A DNA stretch of 64,000 nucleotides from positions 1 to 64,000 of the forward strand of contig SVPY01000001.1 of the NCBI GenBank assembly GCA_015065615.1. The letters are read 5' to 3'. Positions 54,335 through 63,910 of this stretch are shown here, one piece after another. The notes beneath the pieces were generated by a model that made no database searches, was not told the origin of the DNA, and worked only from the letters and a program-made list of their open reading frames with translations. The DNA is from Oscillospiraceae bacterium. Its GTDB lineage: Bacteria > Bacillota > Clostridia > Oscillospirales > Acutalibacteraceae. Position numbers and translations under genes: made by a program. Every line of letters begins with the position of its first letter. Within the stretch, counting starts at the first letter, position 1.

Positions 54335-54357
54335 AGCTGCCGTTAATTGCGGCAGCT
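54335..54357 (-). terminator. Terminator after the CD1247-type gene
   Basis: AGCTGCCG and CGGCAGCT form an 8-bp stem followed by TTTTGTTTTG on the minus strand. Confidence 0.85.
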
Positions 54358-54374
54358 CTGCTTTAATTTAATAA

Positions 54375-54806
54375 TTATTCTTCGGACTCAGCCTCAAATT
54401 CATCAAAATCGAATTCAAGGTTTTCGCCGCAACCGGGGCACTCAATTGAGCCTTCGTCAAGCATTGCGCCTGTAAGTTCTATTGTATCGCCGCAGCTGGG
54501 GCAGGTAACTTCGAATCTGCAGTCATCGTCATCTTCAAAGTCATCGTCACAATCGCAGTCACAATCACAGTCGTCATCGCCGTCGAGCTCGTAGTATTCT
54601 TCTTCTAAAGAACCGAGATCCTCGTCGATTTCGTCAACCTGACCTGCAAGCTCGTCAACGTCAGCTTCAAGCTCCTCTACGGAGTCGCAAAGATCTTCAA
54701 GTAAATCAACGATAGCATTGATAACCTTAACTTCCTTACTGCTGCTGTCAAGCTCAAGACCGTCCATAAGGCCTCTGATATATGCTGCACGCTCTGTATT
54801 GGTCAT
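54375..54806 (-). CDS. CD1247-type acidic protein with zinc ribbon
   Basis: This 143-residue, very acidic protein begins YIRGLMDGLELDSSSKEVKV, like the CD1247 N-terminal domain family. It then has an acidic helix, a run of alternating Asp-Cys (C80, C82, C84, C86), and a C-terminal zinc ribbon (CPSC ... CPGC). Function is unknown. The Asp-Cys run could bind metal. It lies 96 bp downstream of efp and has its own terminator. Confidence 0.8.
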   Translation of the reverse strand: MTNTERAAYIRGLMDGLELDSSSKEVKVINAIVDLLEDLCDSVEELEADVDELAGQVDEIDEDLGSLEEEYYELDGDDDCDCDCDCDDDFEDDDDCRFEVTCPSCGDTIELTGAMLDEGSIECPGCGENLEFDFDEFEAESEE

Positions 54807-54902
54807 TTTAATTACAGCACCCTTGCCCTCGCAAAGGTTCTCCTTGTATAGAGATTAGTATTCGAAATACTTAACAATATATTCCGAAATTATAAGCGAT
54901 AA

Positions 54903-55460
54903 TTAAGCTCTGCCTAAGTATTCGCCTGTTCTTGTATCGATCTTAATAATTTCGCCTTCGTTGATGAAGAGAGGAACCTTAACCTCAGCGCCTGTTTCAA
55001 GTGTAGCGGGCTTTGTAGCGTTTGTAGCTGTATCACCCTTAACACCGGGCTCTGTAGCTGCGATTTCGAGCTCAACGAATGTGGGGGGTTCTACGCCGAA
55101 TACGTTGCCCTTGTAAGAAAGGATCTTACATACCATGTTTTCCTTAACGAACTTGAAGTTATCGCCAAGAACGTCTGCATTGATGGGAACCATATCGAAT
55201 GTTTCCTGATCCATGAAGTAGTAAAGATCGCCGTCATTGTAAGAATATTCCATATCCTTTCTCTCAATGAAAGCTGTGGGGAACTTTTCTGTGGGGTTGA
55301 AAGTTCTTTCTGTTACAGCACCTGTAATAACGTTACGGATCTTTGTACGAACAAAAGCTGCACCTTTACCGGGTTTAACGTGCTGGAACTCAACGATAGA
55401 AACAACATTACCATCCATTTCAAATGTAATACCGTTTCTGAAATCACCTGCGACTATCAT
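54903..55460 (-). CDS. efp: Elongation factor P
   Basis: This 185-residue protein has the three-domain EF-P layout, with the modification loop [11 protein letters not shown] (tip lysine K32) and C-terminal OB-fold ([18 protein letters not shown]). EF-P relieves ribosome stalling at polyproline. In Bacillus-type Firmicutes the tip lysine is 5-aminopentanolylated; whether that applies here cannot be seen. TTGGAGG precedes the ATG. Confidence 0.97.
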   Translation of the reverse strand: MIVAGDFRNGITFEMDGNVVSIVEFQHVKPGKGAAFVRTKIRNVITGAVTERTFNPTEKFPTAFIERKDMEYSYNDGDLYYFMDQETFDMVPINADVLGDNFKFVKENMVCKILSYKGNVFGVEPPTFVELEIAATEPGVKGDTATNATKPATLETGAEVKVPLFINEGEIIKIDTRTGEYLGRA

Positions 55461-55558
55461 AATTTATACCTCCAAAAGTAATTAAAATCTGTTTTTTAAT
55501 ATTTTATCTTATTTTTGCGAAGAATTCAAGTATAAATACCTAAGTTCTCCTATTTTTA

Positions 55559-56638
55559 TTAAAGAATTAAGAGTTCTTTATCTGATTTGGTTAAAGAACG
55601 GCAGCCGTTTTCGGTTACAAGAAGCATATCTTCGATTCTTACGCCGAATTTACCTGCAATATAGATACCGGGCTCATCGGTAATAACCATACCGGGCTCG
55701 ATAATTGTCTCATCGCGGAAGTTGAAAGCGGGCCACTCGTGAATTTCAAAACCAACGCCGTGACCTAAACCGTGGCCGAATGTGCCGGGGTAAGGAGTTT
55801 CGATAATATCTCTTGCTACTTTATCGATAGCGTTACATTTAACACCGGGTCTTACCGCCTTCATAGCTTCAAGATGGGCCTTCAATACGGTATTGTAAAC
55901 GTCTCTCTGCTCGTCGCTTACATAGCCAACGGCAAAGGTCCTTGTCATATCGGAGTGATAGCCATCAAGCTTAGCACCCATATCGATTGTAACAAAATCG
56001 CCCTTATTTACTACATTGTCGCTGGGTACGCCGTGGCACTGTGAACCGTTTTTACCTGCTACGAAAATTGTAGAGAAAGCTAAATCCTCAGCGCCCTGCT
56101 TTTTCATAAAGAACTCAAGCTCAACTGCCATATCGCGCTCTGTAACACCGGGCTTTACCTTATTTAAAATATAGCTGTAAGCTGCGTCGGTAATTTCCTG
56201 AGCTGCTTCAATTTTACTTACTTCATAAGGTGACTTGATGATTCTCAATGCCTTGATAGCATCGTCAAGCTGATTATCAAGCACTGCTTCGGCGCCTACA
56301 GACTCAAAAAGCTTCTTAAAGCTCATTGCCTGCGCATAAGGAAGAGTTGCTGCCTCGAGATAAATTTCCTTTATACCGTTATCTGTGATAAGGTCTTTTA
56401 CGCTATCAAGCAGTGATTTGAAAAGAACAACTTCGGCATTTTTTGCCTTGTATGTTGCAGCCTCGGCATAACGGAAGTCAAGAAGAAGCCAGGATGCCTT
56501 ATCTGTAACCAAAAGTGCGCCTGCACTGGATTCAAACTCTGTTAAGTAGCGTCTGTTAATACCGCTTATTACCAAAGCAGCTTTTTTGCTGTCGCCTTTG
56601 ATTAATTTCTCACTGAGTCTCTCAACGGGATTTTTCAT
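55559..56638 (-). CDS. pepP: Xaa-Pro aminopeptidase, M24 family
   Basis: This 359-residue metallopeptidase has a creatinase-like N-terminal domain and the M24 catalytic domain. Its metal ligands are in FVTIDMGAKLDGYHSDMTRTF, GHGLGHGVGF, ITDEPGIY and VRIEDMLLV. It removes N-terminal residues before proline. The start at 56638 is supported by AAAGGAGAG; a longer reading overlaps the yqeG gene. A yqeG-pepP-efp order is common in Clostridia. Confidence 0.93.
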   Translation of the reverse strand: MKNPVERLSEKLIKGDSKKAALVISGINRRYLTEFESSAGALLVTDKASWLLLDFRYAEAATYKAKNAEVVLFKSLLDSVKDLITDNGIKEIYLEAATLPYAQAMSFKKLFESVGAEAVLDNQLDDAIKALRIIKSPYEVSKIEAAQEITDAAYSYILNKVKPGVTERDMAVELEFFMKKQGAEDLAFSTIFVAGKNGSQCHGVPSDNVVNKGDFVTIDMGAKLDGYHSDMTRTFAVGYVSDEQRDVYNTVLKAHLEAMKAVRPGVKCNAIDKVARDIIETPYPGTFGHGLGHGVGFEIHEWPAFNFRDETIIEPGMVITDEPGIYIAGKFGVRIEDMLLVTENGCRSLTKSDKELLIL

Positions 56639-56660
56639 GTTACCATACTCTCCTTTACTT

Positions 56661-57173
56661 TTATTCTGAAATGTCGGGTACCTTAGATATATATTTTTTG
56701 CGAAGACCTTTTTCAAGCTTACGCTTAAATTTAAAGAAGGGTCCCTCTTCCTCCTCAATGGGAGAAAGAAGCACGGATTTCATACCCGCAAGATTCGCGC
56801 CTAAAATATCGGTAAAAATCTGGTCGCCGATAACTACGCACTCATCCTTACAGCAGTCTGTGCGCTTAAAAGCCTTTATAAAGCCTTTAGGCAGAGGTTT
56901 TAAAGCAAGATGCTCAAAAGGAAGCGAAAACATTTCGGCTACAAGCCTCACTCTCTCGCGGCTTTTATTGTTGGAAACAATAAAGAGCTCAAAGCCGGCT
57001 TCCACAGCCTCATTTATCCACTTCTCCGTGCCCTCTATAGGAGTTTTATCTTTATATGAAACCACGGTATTATCCACATCCAGAAGGATAACTCTTACGC
57101 TGAGCTTACTTAAATTGCGGATATTTATATCCGTAATCCTTTCCGCTCTTGCCGTAGGTCTAAACACACTCAT
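56661..57173 (-). CDS. yqeG: YqeG-family HAD phosphatase
   Basis: This 170-residue protein shows HAD motif I VILLDVDNTVVSY, motif II FIVSNNKS, a motif III lysine in ALKPLPKGF and motif IV VIGDQIFTDILGANLAG. It belongs to the IIIA phosphatase YqeG family, whose substrate is not firmly known. It is followed closely by pepP and efp. Confidence 0.92.
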   Translation of the reverse strand: MSVFRPTARAERITDINIRNLSKLSVRVILLDVDNTVVSYKDKTPIEGTEKWINEAVEAGFELFIVSNNKSRERVRLVAEMFSLPFEHLALKPLPKGFIKAFKRTDCCKDECVVIGDQIFTDILGANLAGMKSVLLSPIEEEEGPFFKFKRKLEKGLRKKYISKVPDISE

Positions 57174-57219
57174 ATCTACGGTATTCCTTATTAAAATTAT
57201 AAAGTTTTGTGATTGACAA

Positions 57220-57245
57220 AAAGCGGGCGTTTTACTGCCCGCTTT
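57220..57245 (-). terminator. rpsU terminator
   Basis: AAAGCGGGC and GCCCGCTTT form a 9-bp GC-rich stem followed by TTTTTGTC on the minus strand, just after rpsU. Confidence 0.85.
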
Positions 57246-57265
57246 CCCAATTTCAGGTATTCAAA

Positions 57266-57442
57266 TTACTTGAACTTGCGCTTACGAGCCGCTTCGGACT
57301 TCTTCTTGCGCTTAACAGAGGGCTTTTCATATGCCTCTCTCTTACGAACCTCAGCGATAACGCCCGCACGAGCACACTGCTTCTTAAATCTTCTGAGTGC
57401 ACTGTCCAAAGACTCGTTGTCCTTAATTCTGATTTCAGCCAT
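57266..57442 (-). CDS. rpsU: 30S ribosomal protein S21
   Basis: The 58-residue protein starts [20 protein letters not shown] and ends in a Lys/Arg-rich tail ([15 protein letters not shown]), the S21 pattern. It joins the platform of the 30S subunit and helps mRNA binding. GGGAGGGATATAA before the ATG is a strong ribosome binding site. It has its own consensus promoter (57502-57530) and terminator, so it is monocistronic. Confidence 0.97.
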   Translation of the reverse strand: MAEIRIKDNESLDSALRRFKKQCARAGVIAEVRKREAYEKPSVKRKKKSEAARKRKFK

Positions 57443-57501
57443 TTATATCCCTCCCATCCGCCAAAAGGCAGGGGTTATTCGTTAACTCAATAACAAACAT
57501 A

Positions 57502-57530
57502 ATTATATAATTTTATTGGGGAATTGTCAA
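57502..57530 (-). promoter_or_regulatory. rpsU promoter
   Basis: TTGACA (57525-57530) and TATAAT (57502-57507) on the minus strand are 17 bp apart, a full consensus promoter as expected for a ribosomal protein gene. Confidence 0.85.
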
Positions 57531-57567
57531 GAACTTTTTATTTTGCGGCTAAAATAAATGATAATAA

Positions 57568-58536
57568 TCAGTTAGAAAGCACCTTGGAAGCATTAAAGAG
57601 ATCAACGTCGAACTTGCGCTCTACGTTCAATGCATCCGTAATATCGAGATCGATGATCTCGTTATTCTGCATAACAACTACACGGTTGCTCTTGCCTTCT
57701 TTTAAAAGCTTAACAGCCTTAAAGCCCATCTGGCTTGCAACCAAACGGTCGCGAAGTGTGGGTGAACCGCCGCGCTGTACGTGGCCTAAAATAGAAGGAC
57801 GGCTTTCGATGCCTGTTTCTGCTTCAATTCTCTTGGAGATTTCTTCAACGCCGCCAACACCTTCAGCAACAATAACGATAAAATGTTTCTTGCCTGTAGC
57901 TGAAGATGCTTTGATTCTGTCGATAACGTCTCTCTTAATATCATAAGGCACTTCAGGTACGAGAATAGCTGTAGCACCTGTAGCAATACCTGTATAAAGA
58001 GCTATATCGCCGCAATGTCTGCCCATAACCTCAACAACGCTGCATCTGTCGTGAGATTCTGTAGTATCGCGAAGTCTGTCTACCATATCTACAACGGTAT
58101 TCATAGCTGTATCGAAACCGATTGTATAATCGGAAGATGTAATATCGTTATCGATAGTACCGGGGATAGCAATACAGGGAACACCTGCGTTAGAAAGGTC
58201 TCTTGCGCCTCTGAAGGAGCCGTCACCGCCGATAACAACAACGCCGTAAATGTCGTTATCCATACAGTTTTTTGCAGCCTTAAGCACGCCCTCTTTAGTA
58301 TTGAACTCAGGGCTTCTTGCTGTATAAAGGCTTGTACCGCCCTTATGAATTGTATCAGATACGCTTCTGATGTTCATGGGAATAAAATCGTTATCGAGAA
58401 GACCGTTGTAACCACGAACCACACCGTAAACCTCAAAGCCTTCATCTATAGCAGTTCTGACAACCGCTCTTACTGCTGCGTTCATACCGGGAGCATCGCC
58501 GCCGCTGGTAAGCACAGCTATTTTCTTAGCACACAT
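57568..58536 (-). CDS. pfkA: ATP-dependent 6-phosphofructokinase
   Basis: This 322-residue enzyme has the ATP loop LTSGGDAPGMNAAVR, GGDGSFRGA and the catalytic PGTIDNDI. These identify ATP-dependent PfkA and not the pyrophosphate-dependent form, because GGDGS is intact. It commits fructose-6-phosphate to glycolysis. GGAGGAATTACAA supports the ATG at 58536. Its promoter is at 58602-58629; dnaE ends upstream. Confidence 0.96.
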   Translation of the reverse strand: MCAKKIAVLTSGGDAPGMNAAVRAVVRTAIDEGFEVYGVVRGYNGLLDNDFIPMNIRSVSDTIHKGGTSLYTARSPEFNTKEGVLKAAKNCMDNDIYGVVVIGGDGSFRGARDLSNAGVPCIAIPGTIDNDITSSDYTIGFDTAMNTVVDMVDRLRDTTESHDRCSVVEVMGRHCGDIALYTGIATGATAILVPEVPYDIKRDVIDRIKASSATGKKHFIVIVAEGVGGVEEISKRIEAETGIESRPSILGHVQRGGSPTLRDRLVASQMGFKAVKLLKEGKSNRVVVMQNNEIIDLDITDALNVERKFDVDLFNASKVLSN

Positions 58537-58601
58537 TTGTAATTCCTCCAAAGAAGTATTTTAGAAGTATTTTCCTTAATGCTTCATAGCAATCATTTAT
58601 T

Positions 58602-58629
58602 ATTATACCAAATATTTTAAATTAATCAA
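58602..58629 (-). promoter_or_regulatory. pfkA promoter
   Basis: TTGATT (58624-58629) and an extended -10 TGgTATAAT (58602-58607) on the minus strand are 16 bp apart. Confidence 0.6.
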
Positions 58630-58737
58630 GCCTAAAAAGTTTTTATTTGTAAATTCTGCCGTTTTTCTTAGAATATCCCCATAAAAGCACGGAATATTAC
58701 ATATAATTTAGCCTTAATGCCCAAGAAAAATTATAAT

Positions 58738-61700
58738 TTATTCTTTAACTGCCACATTTTCGCCGCCTAAAAGCTTTTTAAGTTCCCTCAAAAGTGACGG
58801 ATTTATATCCACCCTGTATTTTGAAGGAGCTTTCATAAGCTTCTTGGTATCGGAAAATCTTATATACACGTCGCTTGTTCCGTCGAATATTTCTATATAC
58901 TGCATAGCCTTTTCGTACTCACGGGAATTTATACTTTCCACTCTCAGGAAAAGCCCTGAAGCAGCTCTTTTCTCTGGGGTTCTTTCTGCAGAATTCTTAT
59001 CAAAGCTTACTTCCCTTACCGAGTTATACCCCCTTGAAGGCGTATCGTTTGCCGGCTTTCTGTAGTTTTCAATCTCGCTCAAAGGCGGAGCCTTAGTGAT
59101 ATATTCGCACACTATTTTAGGCTCTTTTTCTTCAGTAAAGCTTATTCTGCCGTGTACTTTTACTATCTCGCCCTCTTTAATAAACGTAAGATATTTATCG
59201 TAAACGGAGCTGAACACAAGCATCTCCATACTGCCGTACATATCTTCCAGAGTTACGAAAGCCATTACCTGATTACTCTTCGTGGTCTTCTTTTTAACTT
59301 CGGCAATAAGCGCCAGTATATTTACGTTCTGACCGTCGGAGTAAGAATCCGACTCTCCTTCACTTGAAAGGCAGATTTCGTCTATCCTTGCCGAATAACC
59401 GGACTCATAAGCCTTTTTATAGGAGGACATCGGATGACCCGTAAGGTACATTCCGGTAACCTCTTTTTCCATACTGAGCTTTTCAAGTTCGGAGTAATCG
59501 TCGGTTTTTACAAGATTCATCTTTTCTTCCTGAGCGCTGCCGCCGAAAAGATCCATCTGACCCTCAATATTGCGCCTCTTGGTATCGTCAAGAGAATCCA
59601 TAACCTGTGAAAGGCTCATCATCATTTCACGGCGGTTCATACCGAGATTATCCAAAGCGCCGCATTTTATAAGGCTCTCCATAGCCCTGCGATTCATATC
59701 CTTACCGTGAATTCTCGTACAGAAATCCACAAAGGAAGTGAATTTACCCTTATGTTCCCTCTCAAAAATCATAGCGGAAATAGCATTCCTACCCAAATTC
59801 TTAACGGCAAGAAGGCCGTAACGTATATCCTGACCCGAAACGGTAAAGCCCGTTCCGCTGTAGTTTACGTGAGCCGGAAGAACGGAAATATTAAGCCTCG
59901 AACACTCCTCTGTGTACTCGGCAATTTTACTGTAGGAGCCAAGCACGCTGGAAAGAAGCGATGCCATATATTCCCTGGGATAGTAGTATTTCAAGTAGGC
60001 GGTCTGATAGGCAAGATAAGCGTAAGCCGCCGCGTGAGACTTATTAAAAGCATAGGAAGCAAAATTTTCTATCTCTTTAAATATTGCCTCGGCTATTTCC
60101 GCACTTACACCGCGGTTTACACAGCCGTCAATTACCTGCTCGCCGTATTCGTTTTTTAGACCGTAAATAAATATATTTCTCTCTTTTTCAAGAACATCCG
60201 CTTTCTTTTTCGCCATAGCACGGCGCACGATATCCGCCCTGCCGAGGCTGTAGCCCGCCAGTTCGCGGAAAATGGTCATAACCTGTTCCTGATAAATTAT
60301 GGAGCCGTAGGTTACGTTTAATATTTTGGAAAGCCTTTCGTGACGGTAAGCAATCTTATCGGGATGTTTGCGGTTTTCGATATACATATCGATAAACTGC
60401 ATGGGACCCGGGCGGAAAAGAGATATAACCGCCGTTAAATCCTCAATGCTTTGGGGCGCTATTCTAACAACTGTTCTGGTCATACCTGCCGATTCAAACT
60501 GGAACACACCCGAAGTATTGCCGTCACACATATCTTTAAAGACCTTTTGATCTTCAAAATCAATTTTATCCACGTTAAAGTGGGGTTCGTTTTTCTTTAT
60601 AAGCTTAACGCAGTTATCAATTACCGAGAGGTTTCTTAGGCCCAGAAAGTCCATTTTCAGAAGACCCAATTCCTCAATGGTGCTCATTGTAAACTGTGTG
60701 ACCACGGACTCGTCGTTTTTGGATAAAGGAACGTAAGAAACAACGGGTTTATCCGTAATAACTACCGCCGCCGCATGGGTGGAAGAATGGCGCGGCATAC
60801 CCTCTACCTTCATAGCCATATCCATAAGCTCTTTTACCGTGCTATCGGATTCGTATCTTTCTTTCAGGTCACGGTTTACTTCCATGGCTTTTGGAAGAGT
60901 CATATTTAATTCTGCGGGAATCATTTTTGCAATAGCATCCACCACGTTATAGGGAATAGCCATCGCCCTGCCTACGTCACGCACGGCAAGCCTTGCAGCC
61001 ATAGTACCGAAGGTAACTATCTGAGCTACGTGATCCTCGCCGTATTTATCCACAACATAGTCTATCATCTCCTGCCTTCTCTCGTCGCTGAAGTCGATAT
61101 CGAAGTCAGGCATACTTACTCGCTCGGGATTTAAAAATCTTTCGAAAATCAGATCGTACTTTAAAGGGTCTACGCCCGTAATACCAATGCAGTAAGCCGC
61201 CAAACTGCCAACACCTGAGCCTCTGCCCGGACCAACGGGAATTCCCGTTTCTTTTGCGTGGCGGACGAAATCGTGTACTATTAAATAATAGTTTATATAA
61301 CCCATCTGCTCGATAGTATCAATTTCATAATTAAGTCTTTTTATAATCTCCTCTTTAGGGTTATTACCGTAATGTTCGTAAAGACCTTTGTAGCACATCT
61401 TCACGAAATACTCACGGCTGCTTAAACCGTTTGGAGCTTCAAATCGAGGAAGTTTGGTTACGCCGAATTCAAAGTCGAGATTACATCTTTCGGCAATTAA
61501 AGCGGTATTATCAAAAGCCTCCTGCACCGAGGGAAAAAGACTTCGCATCTCTTCCTCGGTTTTTACGTAGAATTCATTGGAGCCGAATTCAAGTGTATTT
61601 TCATCCTCCACGGTTTTACCCGTCTGAATACACACGAGGATATGGTGCATTTTTTCATCCTCTGCCTTTATATAATGGCAGTCATTGGTTACAACAAGAG

Positions 61701-62295
61701 GTATGCCCGTCTCTTTAGAAAGCCTTATAATAAAGGGGTTAACGTACTTTTGCTCACTTAAGCCGTGGTCCTGAAGTTCAAGATAGAAGTTGCCCTTACC
61801 GAAAATTCTCTCGTAGCGAAGGGCAGCTTCCTTTGCGCCCTGATAATTATCGCGGTTTATTTCCCTTGGAATTTCACCTGCAAGGCAGGCGGAAAGAGCA
61901 ATAAGACCGTCTGAATGTTTCTCCAGAAGCTCGAAATCCACTCTCGGGTTATTGTAAAAGCCCTCGGTAAAACCCTTTGATACAAGGGCAATTAAATTTC
62001 TGTAGCCTGTCTGATTTTTACAGAGTAAAACAAGATGGCGGTTTTCTCTGTCGAACTCATGAACCTTATCGTGCCTTGTTCTTTTTGCTACGTAAACTTC
62101 ACATCCGATAATAGGCTTTATACCCATTTTTTTTGCAGCTTTATAGAAATCTATTACACCGTACATTACGCCGTGGTCTGTAATCGCCACAGCCTTCTGG
62201 CCTATTTCCTTAACGTGGGTAAGAAGCTCCTTTATTCTGCAGGCGCCGTCTAAAAGGCTGTATTCCGTATGAACGTGAAGATGAACGAATGCCAC
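58738..62295 (-). CDS. dnaE: DNA polymerase III subunit alpha (DnaE)
   Basis: This 1185-residue replicative polymerase has the N-terminal PHP domain (HLHVHTEYSLLDGACRI), the palm with PDFDIDFSDERR, FASYAFNKSHAAAYAYLAYQTAYLKYYYP in the fingers, tandem HhH segments and a C-terminal OB fold (VNILALIAEVKKKTTKSNQVMAFVTLED). Its length fits DnaE and not PolC. It ends 129 bp before the pfkA promoter and follows whiA and a small membrane protein. Confidence 0.97.
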   Translation of the reverse strand: MAFVHLHVHTEYSLLDGACRIKELLTHVKEIGQKAVAITDHGVMYGVIDFYKAAKKMGIKPIIGCEVYVAKRTRHDKVHEFDRENRHLVLLCKNQTGYRNLIALVSKGFTEGFYNNPRVDFELLEKHSDGLIALSACLAGEIPREINRDNYQGAKEAALRYERIFGKGNFYLELQDHGLSEQKYVNPFIIRLSKETGIPLVVTNDCHYIKAEDEKMHHILVCIQTGKTVEDENTLEFGSNEFYVKTEEEMRSLFPSVQEAFDNTALIAERCNLDFEFGVTKLPRFEAPNGLSSREYFVKMCYKGLYEHYGNNPKEEIIKRLNYEIDTIEQMGYINYYLIVHDFVRHAKETGIPVGPGRGSGVGSLAAYCIGITGVDPLKYDLIFERFLNPERVSMPDFDIDFSDERRQEMIDYVVDKYGEDHVAQIVTFGTMAARLAVRDVGRAMAIPYNVVDAIAKMIPAELNMTLPKAMEVNRDLKERYESDSTVKELMDMAMKVEGMPRHSSTHAAAVVITDKPVVSYVPLSKNDESVVTQFTMSTIEELGLLKMDFLGLRNLSVIDNCVKLIKKNEPHFNVDKIDFEDQKVFKDMCDGNTSGVFQFESAGMTRTVVRIAPQSIEDLTAVISLFRPGPMQFIDMYIENRKHPDKIAYRHERLSKILNVTYGSIIYQEQVMTIFRELAGYSLGRADIVRRAMAKKKADVLEKERNIFIYGLKNEYGEQVIDGCVNRGVSAEIAEAIFKEIENFASYAFNKSHAAAYAYLAYQTAYLKYYYPREYMASLLSSVLGSYSKIAEYTEECSRLNISVLPAHVNYSGTGFTVSGQDIRYGLLAVKNLGRNAISAMIFEREHKGKFTSFVDFCTRIHGKDMNRRAMESLIKCGALDNLGMNRREMMMSLSQVMDSLDDTKRRNIEGQMDLFGGSAQEEKMNLVKTDDYSELEKLSMEKEVTGMYLTGHPMSSYKKAYESGYSARIDEICLSSEGESDSYSDGQNVNILALIAEVKKKTTKSNQVMAFVTLEDMYGSMEMLVFSSVYDKYLTFIKEGEIVKVHGRISFTEEKEPKIVCEYITKAPPLSEIENYRKPANDTPSRGYNSVREVSFDKNSAERTPEKRAASGLFLRVESINSREYEKAMQYIEIFDGTSDVYIRFSDTKKLMKAPSKYRVDINPSLLRELKKLLGGENVAVKE

Positions 62296-62328
62296 TTGTT
62301 TTACCTCCTTTTTATTTTTCTGATAATA

Positions 62329-62862
62329 TTATTTATAACTTATTATAAAGAAATGTTCTTCTGTAATGGAATTTTTCTCGGAGGAGCCCCAGCTGAACTT
62401 AAGTTTAACTATATATTTGCCCGGAATTATATTATCTTCCCCGTCTTTCGGGTGGTCAAACTGAGATATATTCTCGTAAACCGACTTTATCTCTCCGTTT
62501 TCATTTTCATAATACATAAAAAAGGCAAAATCTTTTAAGGTTTTACCCTCGTATTTTAAATAAAGCTCTTTATAAAATTCGATTTCAGGCAGATTTTCGG
62601 GAAGCTCCTTGATTTCGTAAGATGTATATAAAGTTTCGTTTCCGCCGGTAACTTCTTTTACTTTATTGGTAAGCGGTGTGATTTCATTTTCGCCTGAAAT
62701 TACATAAACTTTGCCTGATTCTGCCGCAGTATTCAGCACACCGGTTAAAAAGGAAAGCACCAGCACTCCCGCTATCAAACCTATGGCGATATAAAGAAAG
62801 GTACCGCCTTTTTTCTTTTGTTTATTTACCGTTTGCTTTTTATTTTCTTTACTTTTATTCAT
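62329..62862 (-). CDS. Membrane-anchored protein of unknown function
   Basis: This 177-residue protein has a Lys-rich cytoplasmic tail, one membrane helix (TFLYIAIGLIAGVLVLSFLTGVL) and an outside domain without a recognised family. Its ATG overlaps the whiA stop by 8 bp, so it is translated with whiA; dnaE follows 33 bp after it. Context gives no clear role. Confidence 0.75.
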   Translation of the reverse strand: MNKSKENKKQTVNKQKKKGGTFLYIAIGLIAGVLVLSFLTGVLNTAAESGKVYVISGENEITPLTNKVKEVTGGNETLYTSYEIKELPENLPEIEFYKELYLKYEGKTLKDFAFFMYYENENGEIKSVYENISQFDHPKDGEDNIIPGKYIVKLKFSWGSSEKNSITEEHFFIISYK

Positions 62863-63802
62863 TTAAGCTTTTCGCCATCCATTCTTCCAGATTACCGCCT
62901 GCGCATTTTTCGGCAATTTCAATAAGACGCTTTATGCGGTGATTGACACCGCTGCGGCTGATACCCAACACTTCGCTTAACTGCTTTAAGCTCATATCGG
63001 GGTTTTCAAGCCTTAAGCTTGCCATCTGCTGTAATTCTTCGCTTAAAGAAGTGAGCCCCACCGTATCGCTTATTATCGCTATCGCGGCAGTCTGCTTGGC
63101 AGAAGCGGAAAAAGTTTTATCCATATTGGCTGTTTCAAAATTGCTTTTTCTGTTTATATCGTTCATGGCTTCCTTATACATTTTAACCTGCATAAGCTCC
63201 ATAGAGGAATTCATAGCACCCATAAACGTAAGCATATCTTCAATTTTCGAGCTATCCTTGATGTAAACTATGTAGTTTCCGCCGCGCTCTGTTAATGAAG
63301 CCTGAAAATTCATTTCTTCATCGTTAAGCATGGAAAGAAGGTCGCCTGCTAAAAGCTTATGGGGCACCACAAACTCCATGTGGTATTCCTTCTGAGGGTC
63401 TGTAATACTTCCTGCAGCTATGAAAGCGCCCCTCAAAAAAGCCTTTTTACATTTTTCGCATTTTATGTTCTTACCGTTTATTCTCAGATGTACTTCGTGT
63501 AAATCGTGGTCGAAAGCATCGTAAATAGACTTGCGGCTGCCGTCGCCTACTATCGTAAGAGTGTAGGTATCGCCTTTACTTCTGTTTACTTTACCCGAAA
63601 TATCCACTATTGCGCCCGCCTCGGTACTTGCGTACTGAGCGATTATGCCCGCCGTGTGTATACTTTCAATATTTATTTTTTTATGAAAAGGCGTAAAACA
63701 CTTCGAAAAAAGCAGAAGACCGTAACCCTCAGCTTTATTGCAGCATTTCTTTTTATTCTCTATTTTACAAAGCTCTCTCTTGGTATCAGAAGAGAAGGAC
63801 AT
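62855..63802 (-). CDS. whiA: DNA-binding protein WhiA
   Basis: This 315-residue protein has an N-terminal LAGLIDADG-type fold (RELCKIENKKKCCNKAEGYGLLLFSKCF and KKAFLRGAFIAAGSI) and a C-terminal helix-turn-helix (MSLKQLSEVLGISRSGVNHRIKRL). WhiA affects sporulation and division gene expression in Gram-positives. The ATG at 63802 has GAGAGGATGG; an ATG 21 bp upstream has no SD. It follows the end of rapZ with no yvcK between. Confidence 0.94.
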   Translation of the reverse strand: MSFSSDTKRELCKIENKKKCCNKAEGYGLLLFSKCFTPFHKKINIESIHTAGIIAQYASTEAGAIVDISGKVNRSKGDTYTLTIVGDGSRKSIYDAFDHDLHEVHLRINGKNIKCEKCKKAFLRGAFIAAGSITDPQKEYHMEFVVPHKLLAGDLLSMLNDEEMNFQASLTERGGNYIVYIKDSSKIEDMLTFMGAMNSSMELMQVKMYKEAMNDINRKSNFETANMDKTFSASAKQTAAIAIISDTVGLTSLSEELQQMASLRLENPDMSLKQLSEVLGISRSGVNHRIKRLIEIAEKCAGGNLEEWMAKSLNE

Positions 63803-63910
63803 TTTATACCCATCCTCTCGCATTTATTTAAAAATCAATCTCAGCAAAGCGTCTGCTGTCATACAATTCGCCGCATAAGCCAATCGCTTTGATGAACCAT
63901 ATTTATTCTC

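Noticed and set aside
57209-57493. Two plus-strand frames over rpsU
   Set aside because: They are antisense shadows of the S21 gene, which has the SD, promoter and terminator on the minus strand.
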